A program made the position numbers and the translations under genes. From positions 1 to 37,623 of the forward strand of contig DXBY01000210.1 of NCBI GenBank assembly GCA_019116305.1: a stretch of 37,623 nt of DNA. Direction: 5' to 3'. Source of the DNA: Candidatus Ruania gallistercoris. GTDB taxonomy: Bacteria > Actinomycetota > Actinomycetes > Actinomycetales > Beutenbergiaceae. Below, in pieces: positions 1 through 5,530 of the stretch (its first letter is position 1; the number at the start of each line of letters is the position of its first letter). The notes beneath the pieces were generated by a model. It made no database searches. It saw only the letters and a program-made list of their open reading frames with translations, and was not told the origin of the DNA.

Positions 1-351
1 GCCGCCACCGCGGGGCTGCCACAACGGGCGCTGTACTCCGCTTCCAAGGGCGCCGTGCTGGGGCTGACCCGCGCGATGGCCGCCGACCACGTGCGGGAGG
101 GGATCCGGGTGAACTGCGTGAGCCCGGGCACTGCGGACACTCCGTGGGTGAACCGGCTGCTGGACTCCGCGCCCGACCCGGCCGCCGAACGCGCCGCCCT
201 GCAGGCCCGGCAGCCGCATGGACGTCTGGTGGACCCGGCCGAGGTGGCCGAGGCGGTCGCCTACCTGGCCAGTCCCCGGAACGGCTCCACCACCGGGGTG
301 ACGCTGGCGATCGACGGGGGGATGGACGCCCTGCGGGTGCGGCCGCAGTGA
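1..351 (+). CDS. SDR family oxidoreductase, C-terminal part (5' truncated by window)
   Basis: The reading frame is open from base 1 and ends with TGA at 349-351, so only about the last 116 residues are visible. They carry the short-chain dehydrogenase active-site motif YSASKGA (Tyr and Lys of the catalytic triad), followed by the usual INCVSPGTADTPW loop and the C-terminal signature GVTLAIDGGMDA. The Rossmann nucleotide motif lies outside the window. The genes that follow are an aldo/keto reductase and a rhamnose/fucose-type mutarotase. In non-phosphorylating L-fucose and L-rhamnose pathways an SDR oxidises the 2-keto-3-deoxy sugar acid, so that role is a reasonable inference, but substrate cannot be read from this fragment. 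A generic 3-oxoacyl-ACP-reductase-like SDR is the alternative. Confidence 0.9.
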   Translation, partial: AATAGLPQRALYSASKGAVLGLTRAMAADHVREGIRVNCVSPGTADTPWVNRLLDSAPDPAAERAALQARQPHGRLVDPAEVAEAVAYLASPRNGSTTGVTLAIDGGMDALRVRPQ

Positions 352-446
352 CCGCCACCGAGCGCGCCGCGATCCTGGCCGGTACTGCGCAGCGGGCGCA
401 CGGCTCGCCTGCAGCCGGCACACCTCCTCGCGGTGACGAGGTCTGA
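348..446 (+). pseudogene. Possible stranded C-terminal tail of an amidohydrolase
   Basis: Between the SDR and the aldo/keto reductase is a 32-codon frame that opens with GTG inside the SDR stop (GTGA) and closes with TGA inside the next start (TGATG). Its residues ATERAAILAGTAQRAHG resemble the last turn of amidohydrolase_2/fuconolactonase proteins, which typically end in something like ERAAVLGGTARRVY. No other part of such an enzyme is present. It could be the remnant of a lactonase gene deleted in frame, or a chance spacer peptide. The resemblance is from memory of the family, not from an alignment. Confidence 0.35.
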
Positions 447-1402
447 TGCGCACCCGGGCGCTGACCGATGATCTGGCCGTCACCGAGGTCGGCTTCGGCG
501 CCGCGTGCCTGGGCAACCTGTACGTCGCGATCAGTGACGAGCAGTCCGATGCCTGTGTGGACGCCGCCTGGGACGCGGGCATCCGATACTTCGACACCGC
601 CCCGCACTACGGTCTGGGCCTGTCCGAACGGCGGCTCGGCCGTGCGCTGAGCCGCCGGCCGCGGGCGGAGTTCACCCTCTCCACGAAAGTGGGCCGGCGG
701 CTGGTGCCGCGGGTGCCGCCGCTGCCGCGCGACGATGACATGTTCGAGGTGCCCGGCGATCTGACCCGGGTGTGGGACTTCACCGCCGACGGGATCCGCC
801 GCTCGATCGAGGAGAGCCTGACCCGGCTCGGGATGGACCGTCTCGACATCGCCTACCTGCACGATCCGGACGTCTCCGGGGTGCCCGGGGCGCTGGCCGA
901 CGGGCTGGATACGCTGCTTGCGCTGCGCGCCGAGGGCCTGGTCGGTGCCGTGGGGGTGGGCACGAACGACCCGGCGACAGTGGCCGCGGCGTTCGGCTAC
1001 GACATCGACACCGCGATGCTCGCCGGGCGCTACACCCTGCTGCGCGAGGACGGGTTCGCCGAGGTGGTCGCTGCCGCCGCCGGCCGACCGGTGGTGCTCG
1101 CCGGGGTGTTCAACTCCGGCATCCTGGCCCGCGAGGACGTCCCGGACGACGCCACCCTGGACTACGCCGCGGCACCGGCGGAGGTAGTGGACCGGGCCCG
1201 GCGGATCGCCGACCTGGCCCGCCGGCACGGCACCACGTTGCCCACCCTGGCGATCCAGCACGGGCTGCGGCACCCGGCCACGGCCAGCGTGGTGCTCGGG
1301 ATGAGCGATCCCGAGCAGGTGGCCGAGAACGTCGCCCGCTACGGCGAGACGGTCCCGCCCGAGGTGTGGACTGCGCTCGGTGAGGTGGCCCCGCCCCGGT
1401 GA
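446..1402 (+). CDS. Aldo/keto reductase, D-threo-aldose (L-fucose) 1-dehydrogenase-like
   Basis: This 318-residue protein is a complete TIM-barrel aldo/keto reductase. The catalytic tetrad is readable: Asp50 in YFDTAP, Tyr55 in HYG, Lys81 in STKVG and His139 in YLHDPD. The N-terminal pattern (VGFGAACLGNLY, then DTAPHYGLGLSERRLG) and the length fit the D-threo-aldose 1-dehydrogenase/L-fucose dehydrogenase group, which oxidises the sugar C1 to the lactone with NAD(P). The ATG overlaps the preceding small frame (TGATG), and the stop overlaps a GTG of the next frame, so the genes are packed as one operon. The mutarotase immediately downstream supports a deoxysugar substrate. Exact sugar specificity is inference. 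Confidence 0.88.
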   Translation: MRTRALTDDLAVTEVGFGAACLGNLYVAISDEQSDACVDAAWDAGIRYFDTAPHYGLGLSERRLGRALSRRPRAEFTLSTKVGRRLVPRVPPLPRDDDMFEVPGDLTRVWDFTADGIRRSIEESLTRLGMDRLDIAYLHDPDVSGVPGALADGLDTLLALRAEGLVGAVGVGTNDPATVAAAFGYDIDTAMLAGRYTLLREDGFAEVVAAAAGRPVVLAGVFNSGILAREDVPDDATLDYAAAPAEVVDRARRIADLARRHGTTLPTLAIQHGLRHPATASVVLGMSDPEQVAENVARYGETVPPEVWTALGEVAPPR

Positions 1403-1455
1403 GCTCCGCCGTCGGGCAGGAGAACGAGCAGGACCGAGGAGAACTGGAGGACCGG

Positions 1456-1782
1456 ATGGAACAGATCGCCCTGCACACTGTGCTCAAGGAGGGCAAGGAA
1501 GCCGAGTACGACCGGGTGCACGCGCGGATCCCGGACGAGCTGGACCCGGCGCTGCGCGCGGCCGGGGTGCACAGCTGGCGGATCTGGCGGCACGGGCTGG
1601 ACCTGTTCCACCTGCTGGAGGTGGAGGACTACCAGGCGATGCGCGCGGCGCTGCGCGAGCATCCGGCGAACGTGGCCTGGCAGGCCCGGATGGCCGAGCT
1701 GCTCGCCGTGGAGGATGACTACAGCGGCGTCGACTCCGGGTTGTCCCTCGTCTGGGAGCTACCCGCCGATCCTCCCGCCTGA
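1456..1782 (+). CDS. L-rhamnose mutarotase family protein (RhaM/FucU-like, DUF718)
   Basis: A 108-residue protein of the RhaM-type ferredoxin-fold mutarotases (E. coli RhaM is 104 residues), which interconvert the alpha and beta anomers of L-rhamnose or related sugars in the cytoplasm. I chose the ATG at 1456 over the in-frame GTG at 1399. It has a GGAGG 5 bases upstream, and it places a histidine (AEYDRVH) at residue 22, the position of the catalytic His of RhaM. Further family marks are the WRIWRHGLDLFHLLEVEDY block and the C-terminal LVWEL. It would supply the correct anomer to the upstream dehydrogenase. Last gene of the operon; a strong hairpin follows. Confidence 0.9.
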   Translation: MEQIALHTVLKEGKEAEYDRVHARIPDELDPALRAAGVHSWRIWRHGLDLFHLLEVEDYQAMRAALREHPANVAWQARMAELLAVEDDYSGVDSGLSLVWELPADPPA

Positions 1783-1807
1783 TCGCGAACGCGGGACAGA
1801 GCATGAC

Positions 1808-1843
1808 GTAGGGCCCGTGAACCGATCGGTTCACGGGCCCTAC
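1808..1843. terminator. 36-bp perfect palindrome, bidirectional terminator
   Basis: The 36 bases are a perfect inverted repeat: 18-base arms running GTAGGGCCCGTGAACCGA, centred on CGATCG. It sits 26 bases after the mutarotase stop and 81 bases beyond the stop of the convergent MPDTG gene. The position between convergent operons and the symmetry fit a terminator serving both strands. There is no clear U-tract, as is common in high-GC actinobacteria. A dimer-binding site is less likely here. Confidence 0.75.
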
Positions 1844-1923
1844 CGGGACCCCATCGGGGGAGAGTAGTCGGGTCCCGAGCCGGGGTCACCACCCACGCAG
1901 CGTGCTGCGCGACCGGGGGAGGA

Positions 1924-2763
1924 TCAGTGGTGACCGCGGACAACCTCTCGGTGTTTCGCGGCGCGCCGCAACAGCGCGCCGAGTGCGAGCAGGGCAGCGA
2001 CGGCGAGTGCCGGCCAGCGGAGGTCGGCGCCAGTGTCCGGCATCGAGCCGGTCGGCGCCTGGCTGGCAGTCGGCGGGGTACCGGGATCGCCCGGGTCGCC
2101 GGGGCCGGGCGGAGTGGTGGGTTCGGGCGGGTTCGGCGTGTCCGGCGTGGGGAACTCACCGCCGAGCTCGAGAAGGACGTCCAGAGAGGCGAGCCGCTCG
2201 GCGACGTTCGCCCGGTTACCCGAGGTGGCCTGCTCCGGAAGCTCGTAGGTGAGCGTGACCGGGACCTGCTCCCCGCTGGCGAGCGGGACCTGCAGGATCA
2301 CGGTCTGCTCGTCTGCGGCGAGCTGGGTCATCGAGCCGTGCCCGTGTGCCCAGTCGATCTCCAGGTCGTCATAGAAGTTGCCCTGGTCGCCGGCGCCGGA
2401 GTACGACCCGGTCGCCGGAGCGAGGTGCGCCGGCTGGTGGTGCACGTCCAGGGCGTCCGGGTCGAGCAGCCCCACGTCCACGATCGAGGCACGCAAGGTG
2501 CCGTCCGTGGGGCCGTCGTTGCGGACCAGCAAGGTGCGGGTCGCGGTGTCGCCGGGGATCGAGACCGGGGTGCCGAGGAAGTTCTCGGTGGTGACGTCGG
2601 CGTAGCCGACACCGTCCCAGGAGAGCTGGATCGAGCGGGTGTAGTCGTCCGCGGCAGGCGCTGCCGGTGCGGCCACCGCAGGTGCGGTGAGCGCGCCGAC
2701 CAGGCCGGCGGCGAGGGCGGCTGCCGCGGCTGTGCTCGCAGTACGGGTCAGGGGGATGCTCAT
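1924..2763 (-). CDS. Sortase-anchored (MPDTG) surface protein of the fibre operon
   Basis: This 279-residue exported protein starts at the ATG at 2763, whose ATGA overlaps the upstream gene's stop. Residues 1 to about 36 form a classical Sec signal peptide ending in APAVAAPAAPA. A beta-rich domain follows, with the pattern VSIPGDTATRTLLVRNDGPTD seen in several secreted actinobacterial fibre-locus proteins. Then come a Pro/Gly/Thr-rich wall-spanning stretch and a sorting signal: MPDTG at about residue 241, a hydrophobic segment, and a basic tail (RRAAKHR). MPDTG is a conservative variant of LPXTG. No sortase gene is in the window, so it would depend on one elsewhere. As the only sortase substrate in the operon it could tether the fibre to the wall; that is inference. 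Confidence 0.85.
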   Translation of the reverse strand: MSIPLTRTASTAAAAALAAGLVGALTAPAVAAPAAPAADDYTRSIQLSWDGVGYADVTTENFLGTPVSIPGDTATRTLLVRNDGPTDGTLRASIVDVGLLDPDALDVHHQPAHLAPATGSYSGAGDQGNFYDDLEIDWAHGHGSMTQLAADEQTVILQVPLASGEQVPVTLTYELPEQATSGNRANVAERLASLDVLLELGGEFPTPDTPNPPEPTTPPGPGDPGDPGTPPTASQAPTGSMPDTGADLRWPALAVAALLALGALLRRAAKHREVVRGHH

Positions 2764-3512
2764 GGCTGCGGCTCCTCTCCCGGCCGGAAGGTGGTGTAGC
2801 TGAGGGCGATCTCGTGGTCCGGTTCGTCGGCAGGGTCCATCGCGGAGATGACCTCGGCCGACCAGGAGTCGGTCTCGCTCACCTCGGTGCCGCTCGGGTC
2901 GGTCCCGGTGGCGGTCACCTCGTTGGTGTAGCTGCCCTGGTCGTGCAGGGTGTTGAGGGTGGTCACCAGGCACCAGTACTCGGTGGTGGGGGTGGTGGTG
3001 TCGGAGTAGTCCGCGGACACCGGGGTGGAGATCAGGGCTGCCGGGTTGTCCGGGGCGTTGTCGAGAGTGCAGTCCGCGGCGGTGGGCACCGGGAAGAGGT
3101 GCACGTCCGCGGCGCCGAAGATCCCCTCGCCCCAGTCCGGTTCGGTGAGGGTGTAGTGCAGGCCCTTGTTGCCCTGGCTGAGGGAGTCGGTGCGCAGCGG
3201 GATCGCCAGCTCCTGGTCGTCGACGAGGACCTGGGCGTCCGCGGCGCCGACGGTCACCGAGACCGAGTCGCCGGTCGGTGGGGCGACCGGGTCGGAGGCC
3301 GCGGTCATCGCGGAGTCGGCCACGGTGGTGGCGTTCGCCTCACCGCGACCGGCGGCGAAGTACTCGTAGCCGCTGGAGATCTCGCCGTCGAAACTGACGG
3401 CGTCCTCCCACAGCGCGAACGAGGCGCCGCCGATGCCGAGGGCTCCGCCGAGCAGCGCGGAGGTGGCCACGACCGCCACCGATCGCGCCCGGGATGTGGT
3501 GGTCTCGCTCAC
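2760..3512 (-). CDS. SipW/TasA-type signal peptide protein, 250 residues
   Basis: The N-terminus is a short basic region, a hydrophobic stretch, and the hallmark GGASFALWEDAVSF, the SipW-dependent (alternate-type) signal peptide shared with TasA/CalY-like matrix proteins. The mature part is acidic and beta-prone. It has two Cys residues (AADCTLD and YWCLV) that could form a disulfide, and no sorting signal. The start is GTG at 3510-3512, overlapping the stop of the preceding gene (GTGA); its own stop overlaps the MPDTG gene. It is larger than the other two TasA-type proteins here, so it may be a minor or tip subunit; no function beyond secretion is demonstrable from sequence. Confidence 0.82.
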   Translation of the reverse strand: MSETTTSRARSVAVVATSALLGGALGIGGASFALWEDAVSFDGEISSGYEYFAAGRGEANATTVADSAMTAASDPVAPPTGDSVSVTVGAADAQVLVDDQELAIPLRTDSLSQGNKGLHYTLTEPDWGEGIFGAADVHLFPVPTAADCTLDNAPDNPAALISTPVSADYSDTTTPTTEYWCLVTTLNTLHDQGSYTNEVTATGTDPSGTEVSETDSWSAEVISAMDPADEPDHEIALSYTTFRPGEEPQP

Positions 3513-4114
3513 TGGAATCCCTCCCCTGTCCGCACCTGGTGCAGCTCGACGTCGAACTGGCCCAGCTCGGCGAGCTGCACGGGGCTGTCGGCGCCGAACC
3601 GGTCGGCCAGGTCGGCGAAGTCGAGGTCGATGGCCAGGGTGTAGGTGTCGGTGCGGCCGGCGTCGTCGGCAGCGAGCTGGTGCGCAGCGTCGTCCAGGGT
3701 GACCGCGGTGCCGAGATCTGCCGTGGCGAGCTCGGTGCTTGCGGCGTCCTGGAGCGTGTAAGTCCCGGTCACACCGCTGGGAAGGTCAGGTGCGTCGGCC
3801 CAGTCGACCTCGATCTGACCGAGCATGTTCTCCCCCTGCACGTGGGTGGTGAAGGCATAGCTGACCCGGATCGTGTCGCCCTGGCGGACCAGGAAGGTCT
3901 CCGGGTCGATCGGGTGCGGCGCGGCGGCGACGTCCGCGGACGTCTCGGTCCACACTGCCTCGCCACCGGCCTCGATCTGCAGGTCACCGGCGGTGATGGT
4001 CACCGGGTCCCGACCGCTGTCGGCGGTCCAGAGCGCGAACGTCCCGCCTGCGGCGGTCAGTCCGGCCACGAGCGCCGTCCCGGCCAGCAGCGGCATCCGC
4101 CATCTGGCTCTCAT
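3509..4114 (-). CDS. Alternate-type (SipW/TasA-like) signal peptide protein, 201 residues
   Basis: The N-terminus MRARWRMPLLAG plus a hydrophobic stretch and GGTFALWTAD is the SipW-cognate signal peptide, with cleavage expected just after the TFALW block. The mature portion follows the same plan as the 210-residue protein at 4822-5454: ITAGDLQIE, then W, a proline-glycine-aspartate-like loop (FLVRQGDTIRVSYAF), VQGENMLGQIEVD, and a C-terminal FDVELHQVR. These two are therefore paralogues. It is encoded directly after the signal peptidase gene (34-bp gap) and is coupled to the next gene by a GTGA overlap. Likely a fibre/matrix subunit or accessory subunit. Confidence 0.83.
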   Translation of the reverse strand: MRARWRMPLLAGTALVAGLTAAGGTFALWTADSGRDPVTITAGDLQIEAGGEAVWTETSADVAAAPHPIDPETFLVRQGDTIRVSYAFTTHVQGENMLGQIEVDWADAPDLPSGVTGTYTLQDAASTELATADLGTAVTLDDAAHQLAADDAGRTDTYTLAIDLDFADLADRFGADSPVQLAELGQFDVELHQVRTGEGFQ

Positions 4115-4148
4115 TGCACTGCTCTCCCCTCGTACTGTGTATACGTGC

Positions 4149-4736
4149 TCATGACGACCGCTCCGGTCGCCGGGTGTTCCGCTTGCGGATCAGGTCCGCG
4201 CCTACGGCGTACAGGCCGTAGCCCACGAGCCCTGCGCCGAGCAGGGCCACCAGGACCGATCGGTGCTGGCCGACGGCGGTGCTCAGGTGGCCCACGTAGG
4301 GCACGTCGTAGAGCACCTCGCCCATGATCTGCTCGGCCTGGATCGGGTCGTCGTCGGCGCCGTTGGCATCTCCGCGGGTGATGTACATCGTTCCCTCGGG
4401 GCCGCCAAGCTCGACTCCGACGATCCGGTGGGTGATCAGGGTCGGGTCGTTCGAGACCGGTTGGAAGGTGACCACGTCCCCGACGCCGTAGTCGTCCTGC
4501 GGAACGGAGACGACGACGTCGCCGGGGGCGTAGGTCGGTTCCATCGAGCCGGTGAGGACGGTCAACGCCTCACCGCCGAGCACCCGCGGCACCACGGCCA
4601 GCGCGATCGCCAGGGCAAGGATCGCCACGGCAAGGACGCTGAACGCCCCGGTCAGTACCGAGCGCCAGAGACTCACCGTGCGCGGCGCGCCGGTTCCGGC
4701 GGTGCGGCTCTCCGGTTCGACGGCGGTGGTGGCCAT
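4149..4736 (-). CDS. SipW-like signal peptidase I (ER/archaeal type)
   Basis: This 195-residue integral membrane protease has an N-terminal transmembrane segment (about residues 30-51) and a second one near the C-terminus (about 155-180). The nucleophile is Ser64 in TGSMEPT. The general base position holds His103 (LITHRIVG) where bacterial LepB enzymes have Lys, and the conserved GDAN aspartate follows at about 122-123. The Ser-His-Asp arrangement is the mark of the SipW/ER/archaeal class (TIGR02228-like). It lies between genes whose products carry SipW-type signal peptides, so it is almost certainly their processing peptidase. A strong AAGGAGG precedes the ATG. A perfect hairpin separates it from the upstream gene (see 4780-4814). 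Confidence 0.93.
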   Translation of the reverse strand: MATTAVEPESRTAGTGAPRTVSLWRSVLTGAFSVLAVAILALAIALAVVPRVLGGEALTVLTGSMEPTYAPGDVVVSVPQDDYGVGDVVTFQPVSNDPTLITHRIVGVELGGPEGTMYITRGDANGADDDPIQAEQIMGEVLYDVPYVGHLSTAVGQHRSVLVALLGAGLVGYGLYAVGADLIRKRNTRRPERSS

Positions 4737-4779
4737 GGCTCCTCCTTGTGGGCTGGGCGAGGTGGTCGGGTGGCGGTCA

Positions 4780-4814
4780 CCGGGTAGGGGCGGACGTTCA
4801 CCGCCCCTACCCGG
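4780..4814 (-). terminator. Intra-operon hairpin (attenuator/partial terminator)
   Basis: A perfect 14-base stem (CCGGGTAGGGGCGG with its complement) encloses a 7-base loop. It begins 8 bases after the stop of the 210-residue TasA-like gene and ends 44 bases before the signal peptidase start. No U-tract follows. The placement inside the operon suggests it lowers read-through, or stabilises the 3' end of the upstream message, so that the first subunit is made in excess over the peptidase. Confidence 0.65.
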
Positions 4815-4821
4815 GAGTGGG

Positions 4822-5454
4822 TCAGCCGATGTAGCCGTCGGCGTCCGAGCGCACCTGGTCGAGGGTGACGGTGGCGCCGTCGAGAGCGATGGAATCGGTC
4901 ACGTGGTCCTGACCGCCGGTGCTCGCCGGGAAGGTCACCGTCACGGTGACCGTGACGTCAGCCGTGTCATCGAGCGTGGCACCCACGGTGGTGAGCGTCT
5001 GCGGGTCCGGGTTGCCGTTGTCCTGCGAGGCGAGAACCAGCGTGCCGCCGGAGTTGAGCGTCACCGGGTCGCCGTTGCTGTCGGTCACGGCAACGTCGAT
5101 GTCCAGGTTGGTGAGGTCACCGCTGGCTGCCCCGAGATTGGCGCCCAGAGCGGCGACCATGTTCTCGCCTTCGAGGGCGACGTCCAGCGCCACGGTGCCC
5201 TCGATGGTGTCACCGGGGATGATCCGGAAGTCCGCCAGGTCGATCTCGTGCGAGTTGTCCGTCCGGTCAGCGGAGATGTCCTGCCAGCTCCACTGCGAAC
5301 CCGGGTCGCCGAGGACGGCGACGTCCAGGTTTCCGGCAGTGATCTCGGCACCGTCCACGGTGTCGCTGTCGCTCCAGAGGGCGAAGGTGGTGCCGCCCAT
5401 CAGCAGGGCCGCTCCGGCGATGCCGGCGATGACGCCGGTGGTCTTCTTCTGCAT
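4822..5454 (-). CDS. TasA-like fibre subunit with SipW-type signal peptide, 210 residues
   Basis: The protein begins MQKKTTGVIAGIAGAALLMG, followed by GGTTFALWSDSDT: a lysine-rich n-region, a hydrophobic core and the SipW-dependent box. The mature domain is beta-rich, acidic and cysteine-free. It has the family layout ITAGNLDV, W-x-W, FRIIPGDTIEGTVALDVALEGENM and a final GATVTLDQVRSD. It resembles the 201-residue paralogue downstream. A strong Shine-Dalgarno (AAGGAGA) precedes the ATG. A hairpin right after its stop would favour high, independent expression, so this is the best candidate for the main fibre subunit. Homology to TasA/CalY rests mainly on the signal peptide and general fold pattern. 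Confidence 0.85.
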   Translation of the reverse strand: MQKKTTGVIAGIAGAALLMGGTTFALWSDSDTVDGAEITAGNLDVAVLGDPGSQWSWQDISADRTDNSHEIDLADFRIIPGDTIEGTVALDVALEGENMVAALGANLGAASGDLTNLDIDVAVTDSNGDPVTLNSGGTLVLASQDNGNPDPQTLTTVGATLDDTADVTVTVTVTFPASTGGQDHVTDSIALDGATVTLDQVRSDADGYIG

Positions 5455-5530
5455 GGTGTCTCCTTGGTTGGTTGCTGGTCCAGGTATGGCCTGGGCCGGG
5501 TTTCCTTGGGTTTTCTGCTGGGTCTTGCGG

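Noticed and set aside
1399..1455. GTG at 1399 as the mutarotase start
   Set aside because: It gives a 19-residue non-conserved leader. ATG 1456 has a good Shine-Dalgarno and places the catalytic His at residue 22.
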